A stretch of DNA of 64,000 nt from Himantopus leucocephalus (GCA_003993805.1 RSEF01000018.1:132253-196252), one strand, 5' to 3'; positions 38,133 to 50,200 are shown, numbered from the stretch's first letter. The notes: generated by a model not told the origin, from the sequence alone. Program-made: numbers and translations.

Positions 38133-41100
38133 AGGACTGGGCAGCCCCCCTGACTGCTGCCAACCAGCCGGGCCTCGGGGAAGCCGTCTGGAACCCCATC
38201 ACAGAGCTAATACCCTCCCTTGCTCACTTTGCTGTTTGCTTTTGATAGTCTTTTGGGTTATGCTATCCCTTTTGCTGTATGACAACTGCTCACAGAAACA
38301 TCTTGTTTCTGGATTATCCCTGTCACACACTCCTCCATTCCTTCTCCAGCTCTCATTGTTTCCACCACTGCCATGAGCAGGAACCGCCAGCCATCATTGT
38401 TTTCTTCTAACCCACCACTGTGGGCTTGCAGGAACCAAAGGGCGCCAAACATCTTTACCTCCCTGTGTCTCTCTTGCCCCACATTTACCACAGCTTTGGT
38501 CCTTCCCTTGGTCTTCTGTGATGAATGAATTGAAAACACGTTTTTGCTACCAAGAGAGCTCTGGAAACAAAGGAAGCAATCCCTCAGGAACACTGGCACT
38601 GGAGTTTGGTTCCCACAAGCCACCTTCATGGTTTTCTCAGAACTGTCCAACTCCACATTTGCCATTAAAACCAGTCCCGGTTAACTGCCAGCCGCAGATT
38701 TTTCTTTGCAAGAGCCAAGAGCTGCCCCTCAGTGTGCGTGCACACCAGGAGGAAGAGCTGCCCTGTCCTCAGCTCCTGGATAAGCCAACTAGGGCCTTGT
38801 GGCAGCATGCAGATGACTGGCACTGGCAGCGCCGCAGCCCGGCTGCCGGTGAAGAGATGCAGGTGCTGCTGGTGCAGAACGGCTCCTCTCAAGTCAGAGA
38901 CCACATCAGGAAGAGTCATTTCTCCTCTTCTCCTCCAGCAGGAACCAGCATGATGCAGACTGGCTCAAGGGTGGAAGAGACTCCCCTCTCAGCTGCTGTC
39001 CTTCATGCCTTTCTCGCTTGCCTCTTTCAGCTCAGGACCAAAACTCAGTGCAGACTTTAGAGCAACGCTGTCAGAAGAGACGTCAGTGTTGGTAAACCTG
39101 AACTCGTATGAATGAGAAAATCCAGCCTGCCTGTCTCTACACAGTGGCAAACTTAAAGTTCCAAAGGCTTCAGAAGGTGGCCATCTCCTTTTGGTAGCAC
39201 CCTGACAGATGCTGCTGTGAGGAGAAAGGGTGTGTGCCGTGCAGGGCAAACCCTGCCAGCCCTGGCACACCTTGGACAATGCTGCGAGCCACGTTCATCC
39301 AGTGCTGTGACAGAAAATGCAGCCAGCTGTCCCTTGGGACAATGAGTTACAGGGCTCCAGAGAGCACAGGTACCTGCTGAAGTGTACTGGGCATGGGGAA
39401 GTGAGGGCAGGACAGAGGGCAGGAATAAATAACATCTTCCTCTTTCACCAACAGCGTCCGGTTAAGTTGAGCTCAGAACATAATGCTGAACCTTACCAAA
39501 AGCTGCAGGGCCAGGGCCACCCAAAGCCAAGAGAAGAGCCAGTTGTTACTGAAAGGAGAAGCGCGTTCATGGCCCCATCTGGCCATGCATGGTCATCACC
39601 TCCCTGATGCTAGCTCCAATGTCAATGTGGCTGGACAGGGGCTTGGATCAGAGAACAGAGGAGAGTATTTCTATCGTGGTGTCTTTCAGTTAGACCAGGT
39701 CCCTGAGCAAGCTATCTGCATACCTGCACACAAGGGAAAGGCTACCTACACAGAGCCATGAGAGACACACAGATCTGTCTTCTTCTCACTCACCTGCTCT
39801 ACCATAATGTGTGCCAGGTACCTGTGGTCCCATAAATTTGGTTAATTTGGTTAATTAGCTCTCATTTGACATATTTATTAAATCTGGCTGTTAGTCCTTA
39901 TTAGGCACCACCGCTGGAGAAAAGGAAAACATGCCAGAGCGAACACCACTCGGTAGGTGCCATATTTCTTACCTTCTTTCCAAAGGTTCATTCAAGAGGA
40001 AGGAGGCTGGGCTGTGTGGACAATTGGTCTGCAGCAAAATTTCCAGTGGTACATGAGCCAAGGGTCAGAAGGGCACATCTGGGGGGCTGGTGGCACCGAT
40101 CTGGGCACAACTTGCTCAGACTTAAGTCAGAAGAGAGGTGTTTCCAACAGGGAGATGATATGAAAGCAAAGTTACTGTGTACGCAGAAGTGATTTCCCAC
40201 TGCCTTTGCTGAGCAGAGTTTGTCTCATCTCATGATACATTTTGTCTCAAACAATTCCTAAATTCCTGGTTAGATGTGTAAATATTTAGCAATTTGTGAA
40301 ATCACAAACATTCACATATCTCAGTAAGTGATGTTGTAGGTGGCAAAACTGACAAACAAAAGGACTCCCACATTCTTAAACTAACAAAAATTCCTTCAAG
40401 TGCTTAAGTGCTTCAGCGGCACAGAAGAGTCCCTGGCCTCACTCCTGTAGCACCGAGTGGGGAAATTTTGTTTCTACTTTCCTGTCTTTCCAGGTAAGAA
40501 TGAGAAACAGAAACTCAAAGGAAACATCACAGATTTTTAAACTCATTTGCACTTGAGAAACCAAAAGGCAATGTCAGACCTATAGGCAAGATATCCTTTT
40601 GCTCAGAACCTTTTGCTCACAGAACATTGCTCTGCACGCATCTGGCAGCCCCGGTCTGCTCAGGGCTGTGCTTCCTGCCACTCTGTATTCCCCAGAGGGT
40701 GTGCATGGAAAACCTGGGGCGGGTAGTACCTGCCTTGCCTGTGAGCAAAGCAGCCTCTCTGGTTCCCCTTAGAGACCTGGAGGACAAACAGAGGCTGACC
40801 CAAGAAACATTGTGCTGCTAACCACTTCAGCCCAGTCACCGCAAGGACATGGCTTCAGGAGAGCATTTCCATACCCGCATCCTAGGTTAAATTCCAAATG
40901 ACAACAGGGCACAGTCAGCGAGGGAAGGACCGATGGGCTCACGGCAGGTTCTTGCTTTGGTGCATGAGACCTTTCAGATTTCACTTTCAGAAATGTAGAG
41001 GTCATGAAGGAACTCTTTGTGGACATGTATTTTACAGTGTAACATGTGTCTTGTTTGCACAGGAGAGAAAGTAATAAGTTCAGACACAAGCAGTCCTGAG

Positions 41101-41340
41101 GTGGGAACACAACTGTTGCCCTAGCTGTCAGGGCCCTGAAAACAACCAAAGCTAACACAGCTTCTCAACATCCTGATGAATGTCCATGACCTTTGAGTCT
41201 GGGCAACTCTGCTGGGGCTCTCTGGGGCAATGCCACACCTACGGCAGCAAGGTATCTCCAGCCAGCTGGCAAACTGGAGGGATGTATCTGAATTACCTCT
41301 TCCCCAACATAAAGCTCAGAGATGTTCAGGGAAAGGAAAT
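38133..41340 (-). other. GAS7: GAS7 intron 1, proximal part
   Basis: No exon is recognised. The 180-codon plus-strand frame at 38518-39060 has no recognisable domain and no splice support. The segment leads into the purine-rich tandem repeat at 41.36 kb and the GAS7 CpG island. Confidence 0.5.
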
Positions 41341-41352
41341 GACAGAGTGTGA

Positions 41353-41436
41353 CAGAGAGGGAGAGAGGGAAGGGGCGAGGGAAGGGGAGAGGGAAGGGGA
41401 GAGGGAAGGGGAGAGGGAAGGGGAGAGGGAGAGGAA
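41353..41436. repeat. purine-strand 12-bp tandem repeat (GGGAAGGGGAGA)
   Basis: Five consecutive 12-bp units occupy 41367-41426. The first has GC in place of GA at its ninth and tenth positions region (AGGGGCGA), and the others are perfect. Imperfect GAGAGG sequence flanks both sides. The plus strand is almost purely purine and has mirror symmetry, so triplex (H-DNA) or G-quadruplex folding is conceivable. It lies about 430 bp inside GAS7 intron 1. Confidence 0.85.
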
Positions 41437-41776
41437 CTTGCCCAGCATCTGGCCCCCACGCGTGACTGACAGGGGCTGTATCACCTCAGCCGCCGACTCG
41501 TGCTGCTGTTTAGCAATTGTGCGAACACGAGTGTCCGGAGGAGCTCGCAGCTCGCCGTGCAGCCCTAACCCCGCTGCCCCACGGCCGCAGCTGAGGGCTC
41601 CAAAGGCTCCGGCTGCCGAGCGGGGCCGGGCAGGCCGCTCCTCCGGCTGCCGCGGACCCCTACCGGCGCCCGGCACGCTCCGCCCTGGGCTGGCCGGGGA
41701 CCTGCCCTGTCCTCGGCACGGCCGTGCCCCCCGGGTGGGTCCCGGACAGCAACGCCGCCTGCAGCCCCGCTTCCCC

Positions 41777-41811
41777 NNNNNNNNNNNNNNNNNNNNNNNN
41801 NNNNNNNNNNN
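41777..41811. other. assembly gap (35 N)
   Basis: Thirty-five unresolved bases lie in GAS7 intron 1, seven bases beyond the hexanucleotide repeat. Extreme GC content and repeat structure are the likely reason. The true length is unknown. Confidence 0.99.
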
Positions 41812-41817
41812 CGGCGC

Positions 41818-41859
41818 GGCCCCGGCCCCGGCCCCGGCCCCGGCCCCGGCCCCGGCCCC
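41818..41859 (-). repeat. GAS7: (GGGGCC)7 hexanucleotide repeat at the start of GAS7 intron 1
   Basis: On the GAS7 sense strand the intron starts GTA and then seven uninterrupted GGGGCC units. The unit is the one that is expanded in human C9orf72 intron 1. The array ends a few bases before the assembly gap, so more copies may be hidden. If the donor were not used, the SH3 reading frame would continue into Val and then alternating Gly-Ala. Confidence 0.95.
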
Positions 41860-41862
41860 TAC

Positions 41863-42045
41863 CTCCAGGAGCTGCACGTAGCTGGCCGGGAACCATCCGC
41901 GCAGCCCGTCCTCCTTCTGCCCTTCCCACCAGCCGCCGTCCGGCACCTGCAGCACCGTGATCAGCTCCCCCGCCGCGAAGCGCAGCCCCTGCCGGTGCCG
42001 CTCCCCGGAGAAGGGGTACAGCGTCTGGCAGCGCGACCCCGACAT
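41863..42045 (-). CDS. GAS7: GAS7 exon 1: N-terminal SH3 domain
   Basis: This coding exon gives 61 codons, from MSGSRCQTLYPFSG to GWFPASYVQLLE, nearly identical to the human GAS7 long isoform. The SH3 hallmarks are in order: ALYDY-like TLYPF, the RT-loop acidic/aromatic part, GGWWEG with the paired tryptophans, and the WFPASYVQLL end. The ATG at 42045-42043 has A at -3, a good Kozak position, and is the start known for this isoform. The exon ends GAG|GTAGGG at 41863/41862, phase 0, which joins in frame to exon 2. Seven GTGCCC repeats lie just upstream in the leader. GAS7 shorter isoforms lack this exon in mammals; I could not identify their alternative first exons in the window. Confidence 0.97.
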
Positions 42046-42052
42046 GCTGCCG

Positions 42053-42094
42053 GGGCACGGGCACGGGCACGGGCACGGGCACGGGCACGGGCAC
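42053..42094 (-). repeat. GAS7: (GTGCCC)7 repeat upstream of the GAS7 start codon
   Basis: Seven perfect GGGCAC units on the plus strand (GTGCCC in GAS7 sense) end eight bases before the ATG. They therefore lie in the 5' leader or first-exon region. The array is length-variable by nature and GC-rich. Confidence 0.95.
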
Positions 42095-42249
42095 GCGGCC
42101 GCGCTCCGCCCGCAGCCGCCCCGGCCTCGGCCGCCGCTCCGCGCCCGCCCGGGGCGCCGCTGCCCGCCCCGCGGCGCGCACGGCTGCGGGAGGGCCCCGC
42201 TGGCCACGCCCCTCGCCCGCCCCGCCCCGCTCGGCTCCGGGGGCGCGGC

Positions 42250-42273
42250 GGGAGCGGGAGCGGGAGCGGGAGC
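42250..42273. repeat. GAS7: (GGGAGC)4 repeat in the GAS7 promoter island
   Basis: Four perfect GGGAGC units lie about 205 bp upstream of the GAS7 start codon. This is the third distinct GGGNNC-type hexanucleotide array within 460 bp. Confidence 0.9.
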
Positions 42274-42429
42274 GGGGCAGCCCCAGCGCCGGGCGCCCAC
42301 GGGCAGCGCCGGGGCGGGGTGGGGGGGAGGGGAGGCCACCCGGGGGCGCAGCCCGCCCCGCCTGTGACACTGGTGTCGGCGGGACAGCGGGTGGGGGAGA
42401 GAGAGAGACCGTGTGTGACCCGGAGGGGC

Positions 42430-42442
42430 ACCGCGTGTGTGT

Positions 42443-42473
<31 letters not shown>

Positions 42474-44370
42474 ACAGACGCCGTGTGTCCAAGGGACGCT
42501 GTGTGTGACACCTGTGGGCTCAACACCCCTCATGTGCATATGTGTGTGTGTGACGCCACATGTGGGGGACATACAGCGTGTGATCCCATCTGTCCGTTAG
42601 TGACACCCGTGTATGTGTGTGAGGCACGCATGTGTATGGGAGTCACCATTGCTGTGACACTGAGACACCCTTGTGTGGCTGTGGAGTGTGCCATGTGGGA
42701 CACTTGGTGCGTCTGACACCCGTGTATGTGTGCGCAACACCTGTGTGTGTGTGTGAGACCATGTGTGTCTGTAACACCCGCGTGTGTCTCAGACACCGCC
42801 TGTGCCTTTGGAGACACTTGTGTCCGTGTGAGACATCTCTGTATGTCCGAGACACCCGGTGTGTATTTGTGACACACACCCAACTGCGTGAAAACCATTT
42901 TGCCCGAAAGACACCGTGTGACACACCCAAACATGTATGAAATATACAAGCATGTGTGACACCCCCCCGAGCGCGTGTATCTGCAACACTCAGCTGAGCG
43001 CACAACTTGCTCCACATGTGCGTGTCTGACTGCAGCACGTGTGTTTGTGAGAGAAGGACCATGAGTGTGTGACACCCTCATCTGTGTGACACTCGTGCAT
43101 TTGTATGCGTGAGACACGGCCATGTGTGTATTTGGTTTGTGAACACCCACTCTGCGTGCATGCCTGACTCACCCTGCAGCACATGCCTGACTCTGCGTGT
43201 GTGTGCGTGCATGTGTAAGACACACCTGTCTTTGTGCACACAGGTGTGTGTGTCTCTCTGTCCAGGTATGCACACCTGACTCATGGCACATATGTGATAC
43301 ATACCTACCTGTACGTGTATGAGCACCGGGGTGGCTGTGTGCGTATGAAGCCCAGGCACGCACGTATGTGCGACTTGCTGCCTGACCCACTCAGTCTGTG
43401 TGGGGGTGTGTATGTGGGTGCGAGGATGTGCTGCTCACTTTTGTGTGTGCAAGATTCATGCCAGCGTGCCTGTGGAAGGGAGGAGGCAAAAAGAGCTCGA
43501 TCTGCCTGGCAAGAGCCCCACAGCTGCATCCCAGCCCACCACCCAGCACCCAGTCTGTATTCAGACATCAGTGAGATGAGTGGGTCCTTCTCCCCACGGA
43601 CTGATGGGAGCCAGACGTGCCCAGAGGCCGTGGCCACGTCCCCTCTGATGCTCCCTCTGTTGATTGCCTCCCTGGCACTGTGTGTCCCTGGGCCAGCAGC
43701 AAACCACAGGGCTGCTTCCAGTGCATGTGTGCAACCCTTCAGTGCGTGCAGTGTGTGAGCACTGAACTCGTGTGCACATGTCTGAGAACCTTGTTGGTCC
43801 ACAGGAGAGGCTTGCTGCAGTACAGGGGTGCGTGCCTGACCCTGGAATACACACGCACATGTGTAAGACTGCGCTTGTCCGTCACATCATTCATTTCAAT
43901 CTGTGTGTGACACATTGTGAATATGGTCAAAACTGAGAATGTGTGCAACTCACAGAACTCAAGATGTGCGGTTTGGCTCAGCCCAGCGTGTGCATGTCTC
44001 CACAGCAATAGGTGCACATGGCATTGCTCTGCGGTTTGGTGAGATCCTCCTCTCAGGGAGGTTTGAGACATAGTGTGCACCTATATAAGCCACAGCGTAT
44101 TCATGCATGCTGCTCTGAAGAGCATGAGACCCATGTCAGTGTGTGTGACTCCCCCTGTGTGCTTTACAAACCCATCTCCACATTCCAATATGGCACTAAC
44201 TCCCCCGGGCTTATGATTCTGCTTGCACGGGTCAGTCTGCGTGCACGAGTGCATCGTGTGTCCCACTCTGCGCTACGAGAGTGCCTGGGCATGCAGGAGT
44301 TCATGTGACTGCAACATGTGTGTTACCTCCTTGCCGGCTGTGACTCCCTCAACCTACGTGTGCACAGGAC
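42430..44370. repeat. long TG/CA-rich degenerate minisatellite upstream of GAS7
   Basis: The block opens with an alternating GT run (about 42437-42473) and continues for nearly 2 kb as variants of GTGTGTGTGTGACACC with an irregular period of roughly 25-35 bases. GACACCCGTGTATGTGTG occurs exactly at 42602-42619 and again at 42715-42732. Repeat quality decays toward 44.3 kb. Its many open frames on both strands (Cys/Val-rich on plus, His/Thr-rich on minus) are a by-product of the repeat and not genes. Long alternating purine-pyrimidine tracts can adopt Z-DNA. Confidence 0.85.
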
Positions 44371-47197
44371 CTACTCCGGTGCCGCGAGTCAGGCGTTCCC
44401 TGTCTGTGCCCTTCTGTCTGTACGCACAGCCATGGGCTTGCGCAACGCATTTGAGGGAGCAGGTGCCGGTGCGGGTCCAGCAATTCAAGGCATGTGCATC
44501 AACTTCTGCTGCAGTAGACAGGATGCGGGTGCTTCTGTGAGTCACTCCAAGTTTTGCACAATTTGTGGTGTTTGGCTGTGGGCTCAGTCCTTTTCACAGA
44601 CCCCACCTGACCACGAACTCCCGTATGGCCTGTCTTGTTTGAGACTCAGATTCCTTTCTCCTCCACCTTTTTTCATGGAGGAAGAGCCTCCCATTTCCCC
44701 TTTTGATTTGTTCTTGCTTTGCAATCTGTAGTGAGGAGCAAGTGCAGAAAAACTACCACCTCCAGTGCCCATAATGTACCATCATGTGCGTGTCTCCTGG
44801 CCTGGGGCTGCACAGGCTTTTTATTTATCTGACACTTTATTCGAGTATTTCTCTATTCCTCCTTCCCTGGTGTTTTGCAAATTTGCAATACCTTTTTCTT
44901 TAATGAGAGTAATCGGGCAGCCTGGCTGTAGTCTTTTCTCCCAAATGTTTCAGAAGGTGACTTCCAATGTAGCTGTCCTTCCTTTAGACAGGCCAAGCAG
45001 CAATCCGAGCTGAGCTTTTCCGTGTTTTTTTCTTAGCATTCTTTCAAACAACTTTTGGGCTACTTTCCACAGTTCTATTTTTGATTCCCTGAATTTGTGG
45101 TAAATTGCTCAAAATCATCCCCTTTTGATAAGCATTTAAGCTGATAACTATTGAACTATGATCCATTATGTGTTATTATCACACCAGCTGTGCCTTGGTT
45201 GGCAAAAAGCAACAGACCTGATGTCATGGCACACATCCAGGTACATCTATCAGCAGTACTCTCTAACAATGCCATTTATAGATGGCAAGAACTGAAATCG
45301 AACCAAAAACCTCCATATTTTTCTTCAGCATATACAAACCCAACAATGAAATTTAGTCTAAATTGTACTTTTCTTATGCTTAATGTTGCCAGAACACATA
45401 AATATTTTTTCTTTGATTTGTACTCTGTTATTTTTTCCTCTGCTGTTTTTATACTTCCAACTTGTTCTGCTTTCTCTTTATCTCCCTTTCTGATATTTTT
45501 GCAGGTTTCTGTCCTTCTTTGCATGAACTTTCTCGATGAGAAAGCCTCCGGCAGGGTTTGAGTCCTAGGGCTGTCCGCTTCCTGAAGCAATTACAAACTT
45601 CAGCTTTTCAGCAGGCAAGCCCAAATGTAAACTCTAACTTCATTCTTATTTTGCATTTTGCTTCTGAACCTGCTACTACAACTTCACTTTGGCTTGTGTA
45701 CAAATGCCCAGTCTGTAAACAGAAGGGCTCCGTTCGTGTCAGAGGATCCTTTTCAGTCACTGGAGGTACGTATCTCTTGAACAGGTCCCATGAGCAATCC
45801 TCATTTCGTTGCGCAGATAATTACATGGTTAGTTTCTCTTGAGAGGTGTCTGGTCCTTCTCCTCAAGTTGCAAAATGGCTTTACTTCTTCCACAGAGAGC
45901 AGCTCTTACCAAAGGCTTAGACCTGTGTTTGCTTCTGCATCATGTGTTGTCTTTATTGTGAAGATGTTAAAGGGTGACATGTTTACTCTCTATGAGGAAA
46001 ATTATTTCTGAGCATAGAAAGCTTTTTTATCTGGCATAAGATACCAGAGCCAGAGTCACTAGATGGAAGATGTAGAAGCCATCCCAGAAACATGCAGATT
46101 TGCAGCTTCAGTGGTACCAGGCACTGGAACGAACTCGTCAGCTGTCAGTCTCAGCCTTGTTTTCTGTCATCTGTTCCAGCTCAGTTAAAGCATCTTGGCT
46201 GGCTGCAGGTGTTCTCTGGCCAGTACTCAGCAGGTCTGACTGAACGATCAAAACAATCCCACTGGCTGTAAGATCTCTCCAAATTTATTTCCTGAGCCAT
46301 CACAACTGTCATACTCACTCTCATCTTTTCTAGGAGGGTATTCCACTTAGCAATGAGAAACCAATTCTAAAATTAGTGTCACACGAACATATTCTGTGTT
46401 AGGGTGAGACAAATCTCGCCTTGAAAGGAGCTTTTTCTCCCTGTCTGCCACTGAAGAGTCTAGGGTGAAGACTTCAGTCTTAGACATTGAACTTTTTAAC
46501 AAACTTTAGTGTCACTGAAATGCTATCTGTGAATGAGAAAGAGCCAGCTTCATATAACACTGCAGAGAGACTCGGTTATGGTTATCCAGTCAGAGAGAAT
46601 TTATTCCATGATTTTGCAGATTGTTACCTGGAGCTTAAAATGACACCACTAAAACAAGCCCTGTACAGATGGGCACATTCTCTGAAGAGGGACCTAAGAA
46701 CATCGTGGGAGTAACAGAAGAAAGTTCACATCTGACAGCTGTAGGAGCAGCATGGTCAGTGTTTTGTTTGTTTAAAGCAACATCTGACAATCTGTCTAGC
46801 CCATGGAAAAGAGCTCAATTACTCCTGCTGTCTTCACTGAAAGGATCCTGCAGAGCTCAAAATGAGAAAGGGTTGGCATAGGTGCATGGGAGAGTTTTTT
46901 AGTCATGCTGGACTGGAGATTCACATGAATAATTGATTGGCCATACCAGTTTGCAAGACACAGCAGCACCAGGAGATCTCCTGAGGCCAAGAACCAGGAA
47001 AGAAAGAGACTAAAAAGAACCCACATGTAGCACTGGATGTTTAAATGACCTTTGAAGTCTAAATGACAAGCAGAAATTAGTTCTGTTGTTGGAGGGGAAA
47101 TGTTCTGAGCCTGTACACAAAAGAGTAATTCCAGTTGTTAAAATGCTTAAAAGCTATAGCTTTTGATGGAAGGGACCATTCTTAATGCTTTCAACAT
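44371..47197. other. intergenic DNA between GAS7 and MYH13, part 1
   Basis: No gene, RNA gene or known repeat is recognised. The segment is mostly AT-rich with short open frames that resemble nothing known. Confidence 0.5.
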
Positions 47198-47277
47198 CCA
47201 AGACATAAGAACTGATACAGGAGCTCAGAACAAACATCTAGTCTACAGTCTTCTTTCTGACAGCAACTCAAAGAGTT
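47198..47277 (-). mobile_element. ancient CR1-type fragment (3' tail)
   Basis: The sequence ACATAAGAACTGATACAGG, then a short block around CTCAGAACAAACATCTAGTC and CTTTCTGACAGCAAC, matches the pattern (GAACATAAGAA...TCAGACCAAAGGTCC...) of old amniote CR1 3' ends read in reverse. It is short and diverged, so the call is tentative. Confidence 0.5.
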
Positions 47278-50200
47278 GGAGGGTGGAGTGAAGGAGTAGG
47301 ACGACACATCGCAGTGATTCCCTTGAGTACTCTCCCATCGGCCACCAAACGGCAGTCTAGGGATTTCCTAAGTCAGATATTCTTCAGTATCACACTTAGA
47401 AATTTAGGCATCCAGGACCTCAAATGTTCCAAGGAGAGGACTCAGAGTTATGAGTCATGTTCATAGGACCAAACATGCGATTCAAACACATTTTAAAAAA
47501 TGCACTTAATGATACAGAATGACTTTACCCTTGATTTCTGCCTTTAGCGGTGCTTCTTGTGGCTCTGCTGACCTTGGAACTCCCCTTGTACAAGGTCAAT
47601 TCTGAAAATAAGATCAGACGTGCAGTGCCCTGCCTGGCAGTGGCCATTGTAAAACTTAGTGATGTTCCAGGGCAGGTTTAGTCATCTCTGCTGTGACAGT
47701 GCCCAGAGCTGTACCTACTATTTTAGATTCAGACATAAACAAACGTAGTCTCTGTCTATAAATGGACATTACATTGCTTATTACATTACATGACATATTA
47801 CATGAACAAACAGCTTGTGGTGATTCACCTGAGACTAAGCTGGATTTGCTTGCCAGGGTAATTCACCTGGAGAGCTGACTGCTTCCATTCACCTCCTTTC
47901 TTGGAAGCAGGCTGAGAATAACAAACTGTTCCGATAACATCAGCCTACTTCCAGTCAACATATTTCCTATTGAGAGGCAGCGCAGGTCCCACCCTGTTGC
48001 ATGACAGGCACATATTTGGTCATATAAATGTGACTCATAACTCTAACTCTTCGCCTTAGAGTTAGGTGTCAACAGCAGTCAGTTGTCACAAAACCCTTGT
48101 CTGAAATGGTGATGCCATGCCTTCTCTCCAGCAGTTCAGTGTTCACCTCTCTCTTCCCGGGGGTCTGGAAAGCATAAGTCACAACAATGTGCTCCAATCA
48201 GCTGGCTACAGAATTTCAGGAGAGCTCCCCTCAGCCCATCTTGCTGCTCTTCCCCTTGGTGCAAACTAAACATGCAGTGCATATCCAGGGCACTTCATGA
48301 TGGTCAGGATGCTCACAAAAGAGGACAGGCCTGACTCTAGACCACCTCAATGATTCCTAAACATTTATATTCATTAGAGCAGATAGTGTAGCCTTGTCCT
48401 CTCTTCTTCCAGCTCTATAAACACTAGGTCACACAGTTTTACTTATTGAATGTTTAACCATTTCATGCTAAATGGAAAAGCCATTGAAAGGAAGAAAGGC
48501 ATTATCTATAAATCAAATAGTTTCAGTATCAGTAACAAGCAAGCTGTGGCCATTTGTGTCTCAACTTGTAAGTATTAAGCAACAACATAAGACAAATAGC
48601 TCTGGATCAGACCACAGGTCCTGTTCCCATCAATATCTAATAGCAGAAGTCTAGGGAAAAGGACAGGTTCAGAGAGATATTTCTGCAGAACATCCTCTTG
48701 ATTTCCAGCAAATGATAGCTCAGGTCTTTCCCAGTTAGAGGTGGTAACTTGTATTTAACAGCTCGTTTCCATTACTTAGGGCAGTTATTTTTCAAGTCAA
48801 TGCAAACTTTTGGCATCCATAAAATTCTGTAGCAAGGGTTTCCAGTGCAGGCACTATATTTTGGAACCTGTCCCTTGCCTGTTTCACCTGGGGCAGTGCT
48901 GGCCCACAATCATAGGCACAACCCGCCCACAGTGGCCTTTATACTGTTATAGTTCAACTGGTGTCCAAACCTGAACCATTGAACTGAAAGTTATCCGCAT
49001 ATGGAGATGTGGGCATGAACCTACATGAATCACCTACTTTAAGGGTCTTAAGGGACTTGTCCAAGATCGCATGGAGAGGCACTGGAAAAACATCCCAAGA
49101 GGACTCTGATGAAAGCACCTAAACCTTCCTTCAAACCTCCTCCTCTCTGGCTTAGTATCACTCTCAGTGGTGTGGTCTGGACATCCCAGATCATCTACAA
49201 CAGCTTGCTGGGTCCCAGAGCATCTGATCATTTCTTTTGATCCCATGGAGAACTGGGCTTCTGGCCAGCTAAGAAGAGCAATCTAGCTAGGCTGTCCTCC
49301 AGCCAAACTCCCCCTGGGTGTGCTGGTTTGGACATTGATATTTCCCTGACACTAAACTTCCCTCTTCAGCATGAATTGCTCATTACTTGAATTCCATCAG
49401 GGATTTCTTATGTCATGAAAGAGCAGAGATTCTGCCTGAACACACTGAGCAGAACTGACTGCTTTCTATGGATAAAGTTGTTGATCTGTGTATATGCGTG
49501 TGCCTGTATCTGCAGGACATAGATGTCTCAGTGTTTTACTCTCAATGGTGTCTCTGTTCTGAAACCATCTGTGTATAAAGCTGCTATTCTCTTGTGAACA
49601 ATGACTCATACAGGAAAGTCTCTAAGAATTAGGCAAGAACTATGTTCATCCTGAGTAGTATTGAAGATGAGGATTCAATCCCATAAACTCTTGGAATCTC
49701 AGCATTAGTTTTCCCTTGACAGGTTTAATCTTTAAAATCTGCTGTTGCTGACACACATTTGCAACAACAGGTTGGCAGTAAACTGTCTCTGCAAACCGGC
49801 GCTGCAAGACCACCGCTTGCTTCTGACAAAGACCCAGCACAGCACTGCTCACTGTGGCCAACCTTTTCCTCACTCCATTTTCCAGTGAGGATCCACCTAG
49901 TGACTCTTCCACCTCCCACATTCTTCTCAGCCCCCACAGATGACTCTCCGCAGCCCTTTCCTTTATATTTCCAGGCTTCTCTGCATCTCTGCCAACTGCA
50001 GTGGGTGAGTGGGAAAAGTAGGGTCACTGTTCCCAGCGCCCTGCAAGCTACAGCTGGACCTGGAGCTGCCCCAAAGACTGTGAAGTTGGCTGTAGGGACT
50101 ATGCGGGGCAGTGATCCATATTGGTATAAAAAAAATCGCAACCATCTTCACTTCATATATCTAGCAAGGTTTGGGTACTTAGGAAGTAGCTGAAAGAAAA

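Larger units (their letters stand above)
41500..42400 (-). promoter_or_regulatory. GAS7: CpG-island promoter of GAS7
   Basis: This is a dense GC/CpG stretch centred on GAS7 exon 1. It has many GGGCGG/CCGCCC-type boxes and no obvious TATA box upstream of the start codon, which is typical of a broad CpG-island promoter. The transcription start is not visible from sequence alone; it should lie to the right of 42045, within 42.1-42.4 kb. An assembly gap interrupts the island at 41777-41811. Confidence 0.75.

Noticed and set aside
41326..42492. 388-codon minus-strand open frame through GAS7 exon 1
   Set aside because: It reads through the exon 1 donor, the hexanucleotide arrays and the gap. Only the 61 codons from 42045 to 41863 are supported as coding.
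41660..42526. 288-codon minus-strand frame overlapping GAS7 exon 1
   Set aside because: Different frame from the SH3 domain. It consists of Thr-His and Arg/Gly/Ala repeats from simple-sequence DNA.
42411..44308. Many Cys/Val-rich (plus) and His/Thr-rich (minus) open frames
   Set aside because: These are translations of the TG/CA minisatellite, with no splice or start context.
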